From NCBI RefSeq assembly GCF_029227915.1, contig NC_079879.1, positions 15,440,001-15,504,000 on the forward strand: a stretch of 64,000 nucleotides of DNA. Direction: 5' to 3'. Positions within the stretch are counted from its first letter, which is position 1; every line of letters begins with the position of its first letter. Of the stretch, positions 10,159 to 23,409 are shown piece by piece. The notes beneath the pieces are model-generated. The model saw nothing but the letters and a program-made list of their open reading frames with translations. It made no database searches and was not told the origin of the DNA. Source of the stretch: Hydractinia symbiolongicarpus. Taxonomy: Eukaryota; Cnidaria; Hydrozoa; Anthoathecata; Hydractiniidae. The translations under genes and the position numbers were made by a program.

Positions 10159-11614
10159 TTAGACTGCAGAAGGCCATATTACAGCCTTTATAGGATTATG
10201 AACGTAGTTAAGAGTGTTGTAAAGCAACGGCGCTAATGAAAACGACTTGGGAGGTTGTAGCACATTGAGACTGGAACGATTAGTCCAAAGGTAACCTGCG
10301 CAGACAGGTGAAACAACGTGATTTATGTGTGAGGCCTTTATTAGACTGCAAAAGGCCATATTACAGCCTTTATAGGACAGTGCACGCAGTTAAGAGTGTT
10401 GTAAAGCAACGGTGCAAGTGAAAACAACTTGGGACGTTGTAGCGCATTGAGACTGGAACGACTAGTCCACTGGTAACCTGCACAGGCAGATGGAACCACG
10501 TGATTTACGTGTGATGCCTTTATTAGACTGCAAAAGGCCATATTACAGCCTTTATAGGATTGTGCACGTAGTTAAGAGAGTTCCAAGGCAACTTTGCCAA
10601 TGAAAACAACTTGGGACGTTGTAGCGCATTAAGAATGGAATGATTAGTCCAAAGGTAACCTGCGCAGGCAGGTGAAACCACGTGATTTACGTGTGACGCC
10701 TTTATTAGACTGCAAAAGGCCATATTACAGCCTTTATAGGACTCTGCACGTAGTTAGGAGTGTTGTAAGGCAACAGCGATAATGAAAACGACTTGAGACG
10801 TTGTAACGCATTGAAACTGGAAGGAATAGTCCAATGGTAACCTGCACAGGCAAATTGAACCACGTGTTTTACGTGTGAGGCCTTTATTAGACTGCAAAAG
10901 GTCATATTACAGCCTTTATACGACTGTGCACGTAGTTAGGAGTGTTGTAAGGCAACGGCGCTAATGAAAACGACTTGAAACGCTGTAGCGCATTGAGACT
11001 GTAAGGAATAGTACAATGGTAACCTGCACAGGCAAATGGAACCACGTGATTTACGTGTGAGACCTTTATTAGACTGCAAAATGCCATATTACAGCCTTTA
11101 TAGGACTGTGCACGTAGTTAAGAGTGTTCTAAGGCAACTTCGCCAATGAAAACATCTTGGGACGTTGTAGCGCATTGAGACTGTAACGATTAGTCCAAAG
11201 GTAACCTGCGCAGGCAGGTGAAGCCACGTGATTTACGTGTGAAGCCTTTATTAGACTGCAAAATGCCATATTACAGCCTTTATAGGACTGTGCATGTAGT
11301 TAAAAGTATTGTAAGGCAACGGCGCTAATAAAAACGACCTGGGACGTTGTAGCACATTGAGACTTGAAGGACTAGGCCAATGGTAACTTGCGCAGGCAAA
11401 TGGAACCACGTGATTTACGTGTGAGGCCTTTATTAGACTGCAAAAGGCCATATTACAGCCTTTATAGGACAGTGCACGTAGTTAAGAGTGTTGTAAAGCA
11501 ACGGCGCAAATGAAAACGACTTGGGACGTTGTAGCGCATTGAGACTGGAACAACTAGTCCACTGGTAACCTGCACAGACAGATGTAACAACGTGATTTAC
11601 GTGTGAGGCCTTTA
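10159..11614 (+). repeat. Q block, reference copy (8 monomers, 1,456 bp)
   Basis: Landmarks 10159, 10341, 10523, 10705, 10887, 11069, 11251 and 11433. The order is diagnostic: GCAGAAGG/GGGAGGTTG monomer; GCACGCAGTTAAG monomer; TTCCAAGG/ATTAAGAATGG monomer; AACAGCGATAATG monomer; TTTATACGAC/GAAACGCTG monomer; AACATCTTG monomer; GTGCATGTAG/GCTAATAAAAACG monomer; CAACTAGTCCACTGG monomer. The same series recurs three more times plus the partial copy at 1274. Confidence 0.85.
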
Positions 11615-12069
11615 TTAGACTGCAAAAGGCCATATTACAGCCTTTATTGGACTGTGCACGTAGTTAATAGTGTTGTAAGGGAACGGCGCTAAGGAAAACG
11701 ACTTGGGACGTTGTAGCGCATTAAGTTTGGAACGATTAGTCCAAAGGTAACCTGCGCAGGCAGGTGAAACCACGTGATTTACGTGTGAGGCTTTTATTAG
11801 ACCGCAAAAGGCCATATTACAGCCTTTACAGGACTGTGCACGTAGTTAAGAGTGTTCTAAGGCCACGGCGCTAAGGAAAACCACTTGGAACGTTGTAGTG
11901 CATTGAGACTGGAAGGAATAGTCCAATGGTAACCTGCGCAGGCAGATGGAACCACGTGATTTACGTGTGAGGCCTTTATTAGACTGCAAAAGGTCTTATT
12001 ACAGCCTTTATAGGACTGTGCACGTTGTTAAGAGTGTTCTAAGGCCACGACGCTAATGAGAACAACCTG
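11160..12069 (+). repeat. 910-bp (5-monomer) tandem duplication, copy 1
   Basis: Landmarks 11251, 11433 and 11615 recur at 12161, 12343 and 12525, exactly 910 bp (5 x 182) away. The breakpoint lies within the shared TGGGACGTTGTAGC at about 12068-12081, where a monomer with ATGAGAACAACC on its left turns into one with GACTGTAACG on its right. The monomer at 11615 also has a left half taken from the GTAAGGGAACGGCGCTAAGG type, unlike its relatives at 18877 and 24866, which suggests gene conversion. Confidence 0.8.
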
Positions 12070-12979
12070 GGACGTTGTAGCGCATTGAGACTGTAACGAT
12101 TAGTCCAAAGGTAACCTGCGCAGGCAGGTGAAGCCACGTGATTTACGTGTGAAGCCTTTATTAGACTGCAAAATGCCATATTACAGCCTTTATAGGACTG
12201 TGCATGTAGTTAAAAGTATTGTAAGGCAACGGCGCTAATAAAAACGACCTGGGACGTTGTAGCACATTGAGACTTGAAGGACTAGGCCAATGGTAACTTG
12301 CGCAGGCAAATGGAACCACGTGATTTACGTGTGAGGCCTTTATTAGACTGCAAAAGGCCATATTACAGCCTTTATAGGACAGTGCACGTAGTTAAGAGTG
12401 TTGTAAAGCAACGGCGCAAATGAAAACGACTTGGGACGTTGTAGCGCATTGAGACTGGAACAACTAGTCCACTGGTAACCTGCACAGACAGATGTAACAA
12501 CGTGATTTACGTGTGAGGCCTTTATTAGACTGCAAAAGGCCATATTACAGCCTTTATTGGACTGTGCACGTAGTTAATAGTGTTGTAAGGGAACGGCGCT
12601 AAGGAAAACGACTTGGGACGTTGTAGCACATTAAGTTTGGAACGATTAGTCCAAAGGTAACCTGCGCAGGCAGGTGAAACCACGTGATTTACGTGTGAGG
12701 CTTTTATTAGACCGCAAAAGGCCATATTACAGCCTTTACAGGACTGTGCACGTAGTTAAGAGTGTTCTAAGGCCACGGCGCTAAGGAAAACCACTTGGAA
12801 CGTTGTAGTGCATTGAGACTGGAAGGAATAGTCCAATGGTAACCTGCGCAGGCAGATGGAACCACGTGATTTACGTGTGAGGCCTTTATTAGACTGCAAA
12901 AGGTCATATTACAGCCTTTATAGGACTGTGCACGTTGTTAAGAGTGTTCTAAGGCCACGACGCTAATGAGAACAACCTG
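12070..12979 (+). repeat. 910-bp tandem duplication, copy 2
   Basis: Differs from copy 1 at a few sites only, for example TAGCACATTAAG near 12624 against TAGCGCATTAAG, and GGTCATATT near 12902 against GGTCTTATT near 11992. Confidence 0.8.
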
Positions 12980-13979
12980 GGACGTTGTAGCACATTGAGA
13001 CTTGAAGGATTAGGCCAATGGTAACGTGCGCAGGCAGGTGAAACCACCCGATCTACGTGTGAAGCCTTTATTAGGCTGCAAAAGGCCATATTACAGCCTT
13101 TATAGGACTGTGCATGTAGTTAAAAGTGTTGTAAGGCAACGGCGCTAATGAAAACGACCTGGGACGTTGTAGCACATTGAGACTTGAAGGATTAGGCCAA
13201 TGGTAACTTGCGCAGGCTAATGGAACCACGTGATTTACGTGTGAGGCGTGTATTAGACTGCAGAAGGCCATATTACAGCCTTTATAGGATTATGTACGCA
13301 GTTAAGAGTGTTGTAAAGCAACGGCGCTAATGAAAACGACTTGGGAGGTTGTAGCACATTGAGACTGGAACGATTAGTCCAAAGGTAACCTGCGCAGGCA
13401 GGTGAAATCACGTGATTTACGTGTGAAGCCTTTATTAGACTGCAAAGACCATATTACAGCCTTTATAGGACTGTGCACGTAGTTAAGAGTGTTGTAAGGC
13501 AACGACACTAATGAAAACGACTTGGGACGTTGTAGCACATTGAGACTTGAAGGACTAGGCCAATGGTAACTCGCGCAGGCAAATGGAACCACGTGATTTA
13601 CGTGTGAGGCCTTTATTAGACTGCAAAAGGTCATATTACAGCCTTTATAGGACTGTGCACGTAGTTAAGAGTGTTCTAAGGCCACGGCGCTAAAGAAAAC
13701 CACTTGGAACGTTGTAGTGCATTGAGACTGGAAGGAATAGTCCAATGGTAACCTGCACAGGCAAATGGAACCACGTGATTTACGTGTGAGGCCTTTATTA
13801 GACTGCAAAAGGCCATATTACAGCCTTTATAGGACTGTGCACGTAGTTAAGAGAGTTCTAAGGCAACTTCGCCAATGAAAACAACTTGGGACGTTGTAGC
13901 GCATTAAGATTGGAACGATTAGTCCACAGGTAACCTGCGCAGGCAGGTGAAACCACGTGATTTACGTGTGAGGCCTTTA
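12980..13979 (+). repeat. Tail of P block plus one ATTAAGATTGG monomer
   Basis: 13071, 13253, 13435 and 13616 follow 9432, 9614, 9796 and 9977 at an offset of 3,639 bp. The monomer just before 13071 is a hybrid: it changes from GGCCAATGGTAAC to GTGCGCAGGCAGGTG at about 13025. The monomer at 13798 (AGAGAGTTCTAAGG, ATTAAGATTGG) has relatives at 25230, 58580 and 63393. Confidence 0.7.
13405..13418. other. 14-bp perfect palindrome AAATCACGTGATTT
   Basis: In monomers where GAAACCACGTG reads GAAATCACGTG, the box extends into a perfect 14-bp palindrome. Further copies lie near 23018, 29914, 32811, 34992, 35902, 36266, 37538, 38083, 38447, 41910, 42267, 42950, 45676, 45866, 46898, 51635, 54363, 59097, 59727 and 61547. 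Near 9767 and 17030 it is broken (CACGTAATTT), and near 28460 and 33718 (CACGTGACTT). Confidence 0.75.
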
Positions 13980-16900
13980 TTAGACTGCAAAAGACCATAT
14001 TACAGCCTTTATAGGACAGTGCACGTAGTTAGGAGTGTTATAAGGCAATAGCGATAATGAAAACGACTTGGGACGTTGTAGCGCATTGAGACTGGAAGGA
14101 ATAGTGCAATGGTAACCCGCACAGGCAAATGGAACCACGTGTTTTACGTGTGAGGCCTTTATTAGACTGCAAAAGGTCATATTACAGCCTTTATAGGACT
14201 GTGCACGTAGTTAAGAGTGTTCTAAGACCACCGCGCTAATGAAAACAACCTGGGACATTGTAGCACATTGAGACTTGAAGGATTAGGCCAATGGTAACTT
14301 GCGCAGGCTAATGGAACCACGTGATTTACGTGTGAGGCATGTATTAGACTGCAGAAGGCCAAATTACAGCCTTTATAGGATTAAGCACGTAGTTAAGAGT
14401 GTTGTGAAGCAACGGTGCTAATAAAAATGACTTGGGACGTTGTAGCGCATTGAGACTGGAACGAATAGTCTAATGGTAACCTGCACAGGCAAATGGAACC
14501 ACGTGATTTACGTGTGAGGCATGTATTAGACTGCAGAAGGCCAAATTACAGCCTTTATAGGATTAAGCACGTAGTTAAGAGTGTTGCGAAGCAACGGTGC
14601 TAATGAAAATGACTTGGGACGTTGTAGCGCATTGAGACTGGAACGAATAGTCTAATGGTAACCTGCACAGGCAAATGGAACCACGTGATTTACGTGTGAG
14701 GCCTTTATTAGACTGCAAAAGGCCATATTACAGCCTTTATAGGACAGTGCACGTAGTTAAGAGTGTTGTAAAGCAACGGCGCTAATGAAAATGACTTGGG
14801 ACGTTGTAGCGCATTGAGACTGGAAGGAATAGTCCAATGGTAACCTGCACAGGCAAATGGAACCACGTGATTTACGTGTGAAGCCTTTATTAGAATGCAA
14901 AGACCATATTACAGCCTTTATAGGACTGTGCACGTAGTTAAGAGTGTTGTAAGGCAACGACACTATTGAAAACGACTTGGGACGTTGTAGCGCATTGAGG
15001 CTAGAAGGACTAGGACAATGGTAACCTGCGCAGACAGGTGAAACCACGTGATTTACGTGTGAGGCCTTTATTAGACTGCAAAAGGCCATATTACAGCCTT
15101 TATAGGACAAAGAACGCAGTTAAGAGTGTTGTAAAGCAACGGCGCAAATGAAAACAACTTGGGACGTTGTAGCGCATTGAGACTGGAACGACTAGTCCAC
15201 TGGTAACCTGCACAGGCAGATGGAACCACGTGATTTACGTGTGAGGCCTTTTATTAGACTGCAAAAGGCCATATTAAAGCCTTTATAGGACTGTGCACGT
15301 AGTTAAGAGAGTTCCAAGGCAACTTCGCCAATGAAAACAGCTTGGGACGTTGTAGCGCATTAAGAATGGAACTAATAGTCCAAAGGTAACCTGCGCAGGC
15401 AGGTGAAACCACGTGATTTACGTGTGAGGCCTTTATTAGACTGCAAAAGGCCATATTACAGCCTTTATAGGACTCTCCACGTAGTTAGGAGAGTTGTGAG
15501 GCAACAGCGATAATGAATACGACTTGAGACGTTGTAACGCATTGAGACTGAAAGGAATAGTCCAATGGATGGAACCACGTGATTTACGTATGAGGGCTTT
15601 ATTAGAATGCAAAAGGCCATATTACAGCCTTTATACGACTGTGCACGTAGTTAGGAGTGTTGTAAGGCAACGGCGCTAATGAAAATGACTTGAAACGCTG
15701 TAGCGCATTGAGACTGTAAGGAATAGTCCAATGGTAACCTGCACAGGCAAATGGAACCACGTGATTTACGTGTGAGGCCTTTATTAGACTGCAAAAGGTC
15801 ATATTACAGCCTTTATAGGACTGTGCACGTTGTTAAGAGTGTTCTAAGGCCACGACGCTAATGAGAACAACCTGGGACGTTGTAGCACATTGAGACTTGA
15901 AGGATTAGGCCAATGGTAACTTGCGCAGGCTAATGGAACCACGTGATTACCGTGTGAGGCCTTTATTAGACTGAAAAAGTCTATATTACAACCTTTATTG
16001 GACTGTGCACGTAGTTAATAGTGTTGTAAGGGAACGGCGCTAAGGAAAACGACTTGGGACGTTGTAGCGCATTGAGACTGGAAGGAATAGTCCAATGGTA
16101 ACCTGCACAGGCAAATGGAACCACGTGATTTACGTGTGAGGCCTTTATTAAACTGCAAAAGGCCATATTACAGCCTTTATAGGACTGTGCACGTAGTTAA
16201 GAGTGTTTTAAGGCAACTTCGGCAATAAAAACAACTTGGGACGTTGTAGCGCATTGAGACTGGAATGATTAGTTCAATGGTAACGTGCGCAGGCAGGTGA
16301 AACCACCCGATCTACGTGTGAAGCCTTTATTAGACTGCAAAAGGCCATATTACAGCCTTTATAGGACTGTGCATGTAGTTAAAAGTGTTGTAAGGCAAAG
16401 GCGCTAATGAAAACGACCTGGGACGTTGTAGCACATTGAGACTTGAAGGATTAGGCCAATGGTAACTTGCGCAGGCTAATGGAACCACGTGATTTACTTG
16501 TGAGGCATGTATTAGACTGCAGAAGGCCATATTACAGCCTTTATAGGATTATGTACGCAGTTAAGAGTGTTGTAAAGCAACGGCGCTAATGAAAACGACT
16601 TGGGACGTTGTAGCACATTGAGACTTGAAGGACTAGGCCAATGCTAACTCGCGCAGGCAAATGGAACCACGTGATTTACATGTGAGGCCTTTATTAGACT
16701 GCAAAAGGTCATATTACAGCCTTTATAGGACTGTGCACGTAGTTAAGAGTGTTCTAAGGCCACGGCGCTAAGGAAAACCACTTGGAACGTTGTAGTGCAT
16801 TGAGACTGGAAGGAATAGTCCAATGGTAACTTGCGCAGGCTAATGGAACCACGTGATTTACATGTGAGGCATGTATTAGACTGCAGAAGGCCATATTACA

Positions 16901-17420
16901 GCCTTTATAGGATTATGCACGTAGTTAAGAGTGTTGTAAAGCAACGGCGCTAATGAAAACGACTTGGGAGGTTGTAGCACCTTGAGACTGGAACGATTAG
17001 TCCAAAGGTAACCTGCGCAGGCAGGTGAAATCACGTAATTTACGTGTGAAGCCTTTATTAGACTGCAAAGACCATATTACAGCCTTTATAGGACTGTGCA
17101 CTTAGTTAAGAGTGTTGTAAGGCAACGACACTAATGAAAACGACTTGGGACGTTGTAGCACATTGAGACTTGAAGGACTAGGCCAATGGTAACTCGCGCA
17201 GGCAAATGGAACCACGTGATTTACGTGTGAGGCCTTTATTAGACTGCAAAAGGTCATATTACAGCCTTTATAGGACTGTGCACGTAGTTAAGAGTGTTCT
17301 AAGGCCACGGCGCTAAGGAAAACCACTTGGAACGTTGTAGTGCATTGAGACTGGAAGGAATAGTCCAATGGTAACTTGCGCAGGCTAATGGAACCACGTG
17401 ATTTACGTGTGAGGCATGTA
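13980..17420 (+). repeat. P block, second long copy with internal rearrangement
   Basis: 13980-16511 follows 7083-9613 at offsets of 6,897-6,898 bp, including the doubled CCAAATTACAG monomer at 14344/14526. At 16512 a monomer starts as the 9614 type and ends as the 9796 type, so about one unit is lost. The GCAGAAGG and GCAAAGACC monomers then recur at 16876 and 17058, so the offset rises to 7,262 at 17421. The markers CACCTTGAG (about 16980) and CACGTAATTT (about 17032) match those at about 9718 and 9770. Confidence 0.75.
15436..15601 (+). repeat. 166-bp monomer, copy 3
   Basis: Same 16-bp gap, with GACTCTCCACGTAG in place of GACTCTGCACGTAG. Confidence 0.85.
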
Positions 17421-18876
17421 TTAGACTGCAGAAGGCCATATTACAGCCTTTATAGGATTATGCACGTAGTTAAGAGTGTTGTAAAGCAACGGCGCTAATG
17501 AAAACGACTTGGGAGGTTGTAGCACATTGAGACTGGAACGATTAGTCCAAAGGTAACCTGCGCAGACAGGTGAAACAACGTGATTTATGTGTGAGGCTTT
17601 TATTAGACTGCAAAAGGCCATATTACAGCCTTTATAGGACAGTGCACGCAGTTAAGAGTGTTGTAAAGCAACGGTGCAAATGAAAACAACTTGGGACGTT
17701 GTAGCGCATTGAGACTGGAACGACTAGTCCACTGGTAACCTGCACAGGCAGATGGAGCCACGTGATTTACGTGTGATGCCTTTATTAGACTGCAAAAGGC
17801 CATATTACAGCCTTTATAGGATTGTGCACGTAGTTAAGAGAGTTCCAAGGCAACTTCGCCAATGAAAACAACTTGGGACGTTGTAGCGCATTAAGAATGG
17901 AACGATTAGTCCAAAGGTAACCTGCGCAGGCAGGTGAAACCACGTGATTTACGTGTGACGCCTTTATTAGACTGCAAAAGGCCATATTACAGCCTTTATA
18001 GGACTCTGCACGTAGTTAGGAGTGTTGTAAGGCAACAGCGATAATGAAAACGACTTGAGACGTTGTAACGCATTGAAACTGGAAGGAATAGTCCAATGGT
18101 AACCTGCACAGACAAATTGAACCACGTGTTTTACGTGTGAGGCCTTTATTAGACTGCAAAAGGTCATATTACAGCCTTTATACGACTGTGCACGTAGTTA
18201 GGAGTGTTGTAAGGCAACGGCGCTAATGAAAACGACTTGAAACGCTGTAGCGCATTGAGACTGTAAGGAATAGTACAATGGTAACCTGCACAGGCAAATG
18301 GAACCACGTGATTTACGTGTGAGGCCTTTATTAGACTGCAAAATGCCATATTACAGCCTTTATAGGACTGTGCACGTAGTTAAGAGTGTTCTAAGGCAAC
18401 TTCGCCAATGAAAACATCTTGGGACGTTGTAGCGCATTGAGACTGTAACGATTAGTCCAAAGGTAACCTGCGCAGGCAGGTGAAGCCACGTGATTTACGT
18501 GTGAAGCCTTTATTAGACTGCAAAATGCCATATTACAGCCTTTATAGGACTGTGCATGTAGTTAAAAGTATTGTAAGGCAACGGCGCTAATAAAAACGAC
18601 CTGGGACGTTGTAGCACATTGAGACTTGAAGGACTAGGCCAATGGTAACTTGCGCAGGCAAATGGAACCACGTGATTTACGTGTGAGGCCTTTATTAGAC
18701 TGCAAAAGGCCATATTACAGCCTTTATAGGACAGTGCACGTAGTTAAGAGTGTTGTAAAGCAACGGCGCAAATGAAAACGACTTGGGACGTTGTAGTGCA
18801 TTGAGACTGGAACAACTAGTCCACTGGTAACCTGCACAGACAGATGTAACCACGTGATTTACGTGTGAGGCCTTTA
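17421..18876 (+). repeat. Q block copy at offset 7,262
   Basis: All eight monomers match 10159-11614 in order at one constant offset. Small private changes include GATGGAGCCACG near 17754. Confidence 0.85.
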
Positions 18877-19422
18877 TTAGACTGCAAAAGGCCATATTAC
18901 AGCCTTTATAGGACTGTGCACGTAGTTAAGAGAGTTCTAAGGCAACTTCGCCAATGAAAACAACTTGGGACGTTGTAGCGCATTAAGTTTGGAACGATTA
19001 GTCCAAAGGTAACCTGCGCAGGCAGGTGAAACCACGTGATTTACGTGTGAGGCTTTTATTAGACCGCAAAAGGCCATATTACAGCCTTTACAGGTCTGTG
19101 CACGTAGTTAAGAGTGTTCTAAGGCCACGGCGCTAAGGAAAACCACTTGGAACGTTGTAGTGCATTGAGACTGGAAGGAATAGTCCAATGGTAACCTGCG
19201 CAGGCAGATGGAACCACGTGATTTACGTATGAGGCCTTTATTAGACTGCAAAAGGTCATATTACAGCCTTTATAGGACTGTGCACGTTGTTAAGAGTGTT
19301 CTAAGGCCACGACGCTAATGAGAACAACCTGGGACGTTGTAGCACATTGAGACTTGAAGGATTAGGCCAATGGTAACTTGCGCAGGCTAATGGAACCACG
19401 TGATTTACGTGTGAAGCCTTTA
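18877..19422 (+). repeat. Three post-Q monomers
   Basis: 18877 (AGAGAGTTCTAAGG, ATTAAGTTTGG), 19059 (TTAGACCGC, TTTACAGGTCTG) and 19241 (GTTGTTAAGAG, ACGACGCTAATGAG). The same trio follows Q at 21773, 21955 and 22137. Confidence 0.7.
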
Positions 19423-20498
19423 TTAGACTGCAAAGACCATATTACAGCCTTTATAGGACTGTGCACGTAGTTAAGAGTGTTGTAAGGCAACGACACTATT
19501 GAAAACGACTTGGGACGTTGTAGCGCATTGAGGCTAGAAGGATTAGAACAATGGTAACCTGCGCAGACAGGTGAAACCACGTGATTTACGTGTGAGGCCT
19601 TTATTAGACTGCAAAAGGCCATATTACAGCCTTTATAGGACAGTGCACGCAGTTAAGAGTGTTGTAAAGCAACGGCGCAAATGAAAACAACTTGGGACGT
19701 TGTAGCGCATTGAGACTGGAACGACTAGTCCACTGGTAACCTGCACAGGCAGATGGAACCACGTGATTTACGTGTGAGGCCTTTTATTAGACTGCAAAAG
19801 GCCATATTAAAGCCTTTATAGGACTGTGCACGTAGTTAAGAGAGTTCCAAGGCAACTTCGCCAATGAAAACAACTTGGGACGTTGTAGCGCATTAAGAAT
19901 GGAACTATTAGTCCAAAGGTAACCTGCGCAGGCAGGTGAAACCACGTGATTTACGTGTGAGGCCTTTATTAGACTGCAAAAGGCCATATTACAGCCTTTA
20001 TAGGACTCTGCACGTAGTTAGGAGAGTTGTGAGGCAACAGCGATAATGAATACGACTTGAGACGTTGTAACGCATTGAGACTGAAAGGAATAGTCCAATG
20101 GATGGAACCACGTGATTTACGTATGAGGGCTTTATTAGAATGCAAAAGGCCATATTACAGCCTTTATACGACTGTGCACGTAGTTAGGAGTGTTGTAAGG
20201 CAACGGCGCTAATGAAAATGACTTGAAACGCTGTAGCGCATTGAGACTGTAAGGAATAGTCCAATGGTAACCTGCACAGGCAAATGGAACCACGTGATTT
20301 ACGTGTGAGGCCTTTATTAGACTGCAAAAGGTCATATTACAGCCTTTATAGGACTGTGCACGTTGTTAAGAGTGTTCTAAGGCCACGACGCTAATGAGAA
20401 CAACCTGGGACGTTGTAGCACATTGAGACTTGAAGGATTAGGCCAATGGTAACTTGCGCAGGCTAATGGAACCACGTGATTTACGTGTGAGGCATGTA
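19423..20498 (+). repeat. P-block fragment (6 monomers)
   Basis: Landmarks 19423, 19604, 19787, 19969, 20135 and 20317 follow 14890-15965 at an offset of about 4,533 bp. The fragment joins straight to Q at 20499, skipping the rest of P. That cuts the P+Q spacing from about 7.2 kb to 3.08 kb. Confidence 0.75.
19969..20134 (+). repeat. 166-bp monomer, copy 4
   Basis: Same 16-bp gap. It lies in the shortened P segment that precedes the Q copy at 20499. Confidence 0.85.
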
Positions 20499-21772
20499 TT
20501 AGACTGCAGAAGGCCATATTACAGCCTTTATAGGATTATGCACGTAGTTAAGAGTGTTGTAAAGCAACGGCGCTAATGAAAACGACTTGGGAGGTTGTAG
20601 CACATTGAGACTGGAACGATTAGTCCAAAGGTAACCAGCGCAGACAGGTGAAACAACGTGATTTATGTGTGAGGCCTTTATTAGACTGCAAAAGGCCATA
20701 TTACAGCCTTTATAGGACAGTGCACGCAGTTAAGAGTGTTGTAAAGCAACGGTGCAAATGAAAACAACTTGGGACGTTGTAGCGCATTGAGACTGGAACG
20801 AGTAGTCCACTGGTAACCTGCACAGGCAGATGGAACCACGTGATTTACGTGTGATGCCTTTATTAGACTGCAAAAGGCCATATTACAGCCTTTATAGGAT
20901 TGTGCACGTAGTTAAGAGAGTTCCAAGGCAACTTCGCCAATGAAAACAACTTGGGACGTTGTAGCGCATTAAGAATGGAACGATTAGTCCAAAGGTAACC
21001 TGCGCAGGCAGGTGAAACCACGTGATTTACGTGTGACGCCTTTATTAGACTGCAAAAGGCCATATTACAGCCTTTATAGGACTCTGCACGTAGTTAGGAG
21101 TGTTGTAAGGCAACAGCGATAATGAAAACGACTTGAAACGTTGTAACGCATTGAAACTGGAAGGAATAGTCCAATGGTAACCTGCACAGGCAAATTGAAC
21201 CACGTGTTTTACGTGTGAGGCCTTTATTAGACTGCAAAATGCCATATTACAGCCTTTATAGGACTGTGCACGTAGTTAAGAGTGTTCTAAGGCAACTTCG
21301 CCAATGAAAACATCTTGGGACGTTGTAGCGCATTGAGACTGTAACGATTAGTCCAAAGGTAACCTGCGCAGGCAGGTGAAGCCACGTGATTTACGTGTGA
21401 AGCCTTTATTAGACTGCAAAATGCCATATTACAGCCTTTATAGGACTGTGCATGTAGTTAAAAGTATTGTAAGGCAACGGCGCTAATAAAAACGACCTGG
21501 GACGTTGTAGCACATTGAGACTTGAAGGACTAGGCCAATGGTAACTTGCGCAGGCAAATGGAACCACGTGATTTACGTGTGAGGCCTTTATTAGACTGCA
21601 AAAGGCCATATTACAGCCTTTATAGGACAGTGCACGTAGTTAAGAGTGTTGTAAAGCAACGGCGCAAATGAAAACGACTTGGGACGTTGTAGCGCATTGA
21701 GACTGGAACAACTAGTCCACTGGTAACCTGCACAGACAGATGTAACCACGTGATTTACGTGTGAGGCCTTTA
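20499..21772 (+). repeat. Q block copy lacking one monomer (7 monomers)
   Basis: Same order as the reference Q block, but the TTTATACGAC/GAAACGCTG monomer (10887 in the reference) is absent, so the block is exactly 182 bp shorter. The monomer before the gap (21045) ends with GCAAAATGCC, showing a clean in-register deletion. Confidence 0.85.
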
Positions 21773-23409
21773 TTAGACTGCAAAAGGCCATATTACAGCC
21801 TTTATAGGAATGTGCACGTAGTTAAGAGAGTTCTAAGGCAACTTCGCCAATGAAAACAACTTGGGACGTTGTAGCGCATTAAGTTTGGAACGATTAGTCC
21901 AAAGGTAACCTGCGCAGGCAGGTGAAACCACGTGATTTACGTGTGAGGCTTTTATTAGACCGCAAAAGGCCATATTACAGCCTTTACAGGACTGTGCACG
22001 TAGTTAAGAGTGTTCTAAGGCCACGGCGCTAAGGAAAACCACTTGGAACGTTGTAGTGCATTGAGACTGGAAGGAATAGTCCAATGGTAACCTGCGCAGG
22101 CAGATGGAACCACGTGATTTACGTGTGAGGCCTTTATTAGACTGCAAAAGGTCATATTACAGCTTTTATAGGACTGTGCACGTTGTTAAGAGTGTTCTAA
22201 GGCCACGACGCTAATGAGAACAACCTGGGACGTTGTAGCACCTTGAGACTTGAAGGATTAGGCCAATGGTAACTTGCGCAGGCTAATGGAACCACGTGAT
22301 TACCGTGTGAGGCCTTTATTAGACTGAAAAAGTCTATATTACAACCTTTATTGGACTGTGCACGTAGTTAATAGTGTTGTAAGGGAACGGCGCTAAGGAA
22401 AACGACTTGGGACGTTGTAGCGCATTGAGACTGGAAGGAATAGTCCAATGGTAACCTGCACAGGCAAATGGAACCACGTGATTTACGTGTGAGGCCTTTA
22501 TTAAACTGCAAAAGGCCATATTACAGCCTTTATAGGACTGTGCACGTAGTTAAGAGTGTTTTAAGGCAACTTCGGCAATAAAAACAACTTGGGACGTTGT
22601 AGCGCATTGAGACTGGAATGATTAGTTCAATAGTAACGTGCGCAGGCAGGTGAAACCACCCGATCTACGTGTGAAGCCTTTATTAGACTGCAAAAGGCCA
22701 TATTACAGCCTTTATAGGACTGTGCATGTAGTTAAAAGTGTTGTAAGGCAACGGCGCTAATGAAAACGACCTGGGACGTTGTAGCACATTGAGACTTGAA
22801 GGATTAGGCCAATGGTAACTTGCGCAGGCTAATGGAACCACGTGATTTACGTGTGAGGCATGTATTAGACTGCAGAAGGCCATATTACAGCCTTTATAGG
22901 ATTATGTACGCAGTTAAGAGTGTTGTAAAGCAACGGCGCTAATGAAAACGACTTGGGAGGTTGTAGCACATTGAGACTGGAACGATTAGTCCAAAGGTAA
23001 CCTGCGCAGGCAGGTGAAATCACGTGATTTACGTGTGAAGCCTTTATTAGACTGCAAAGACCATATTACAGCCTTTATAGGACTGTGCACGTAGTTAAGA
23101 GTGTTGTAAGGCAACGACACTAATGAAAACGACTTGGGACGTTGTAGCACATTGAGACTTGAAGGACTAGGCCAATGGTAACTCGCGCAGGCAAATGGAA
23201 CCACGTGATTTACGTGTGAGGCCTTTATTAGACTGCAAAAGGTCATATTACAGCGTTTATAGGACTGTGCACGTAGTTAAGAGTGTTCTAAGGCCACGGC
23301 ACTAAAGAAAACCACTTGGAACGTTGTAGTGCATTGAGACTGGAAGGAATAGTCCAATGGTAACTTGCGCAGGCTAATGGAACCACGTGATTTACGTGTG
23401 AGGCATGTA
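21773..23409 (+). repeat. Post-Q trio and P tail
   Basis: 21773, 21955 and 22137 repeat the post-Q trio. 22319-23409 follows 9068-10158 at a constant offset of 13,251 bp, and this offset continues unbroken through the next Q copy. Confidence 0.75.

Noticed and set aside
14757-15110. Longer minus-strand frames of 86-117 codons (also at 7860-8192, 26007-26339, 27447-27779)
   Set aside because: They arise only because the one-base loss in GCAAAGACC monomers joins two monomer frames; the products are two stacked monomer translations.
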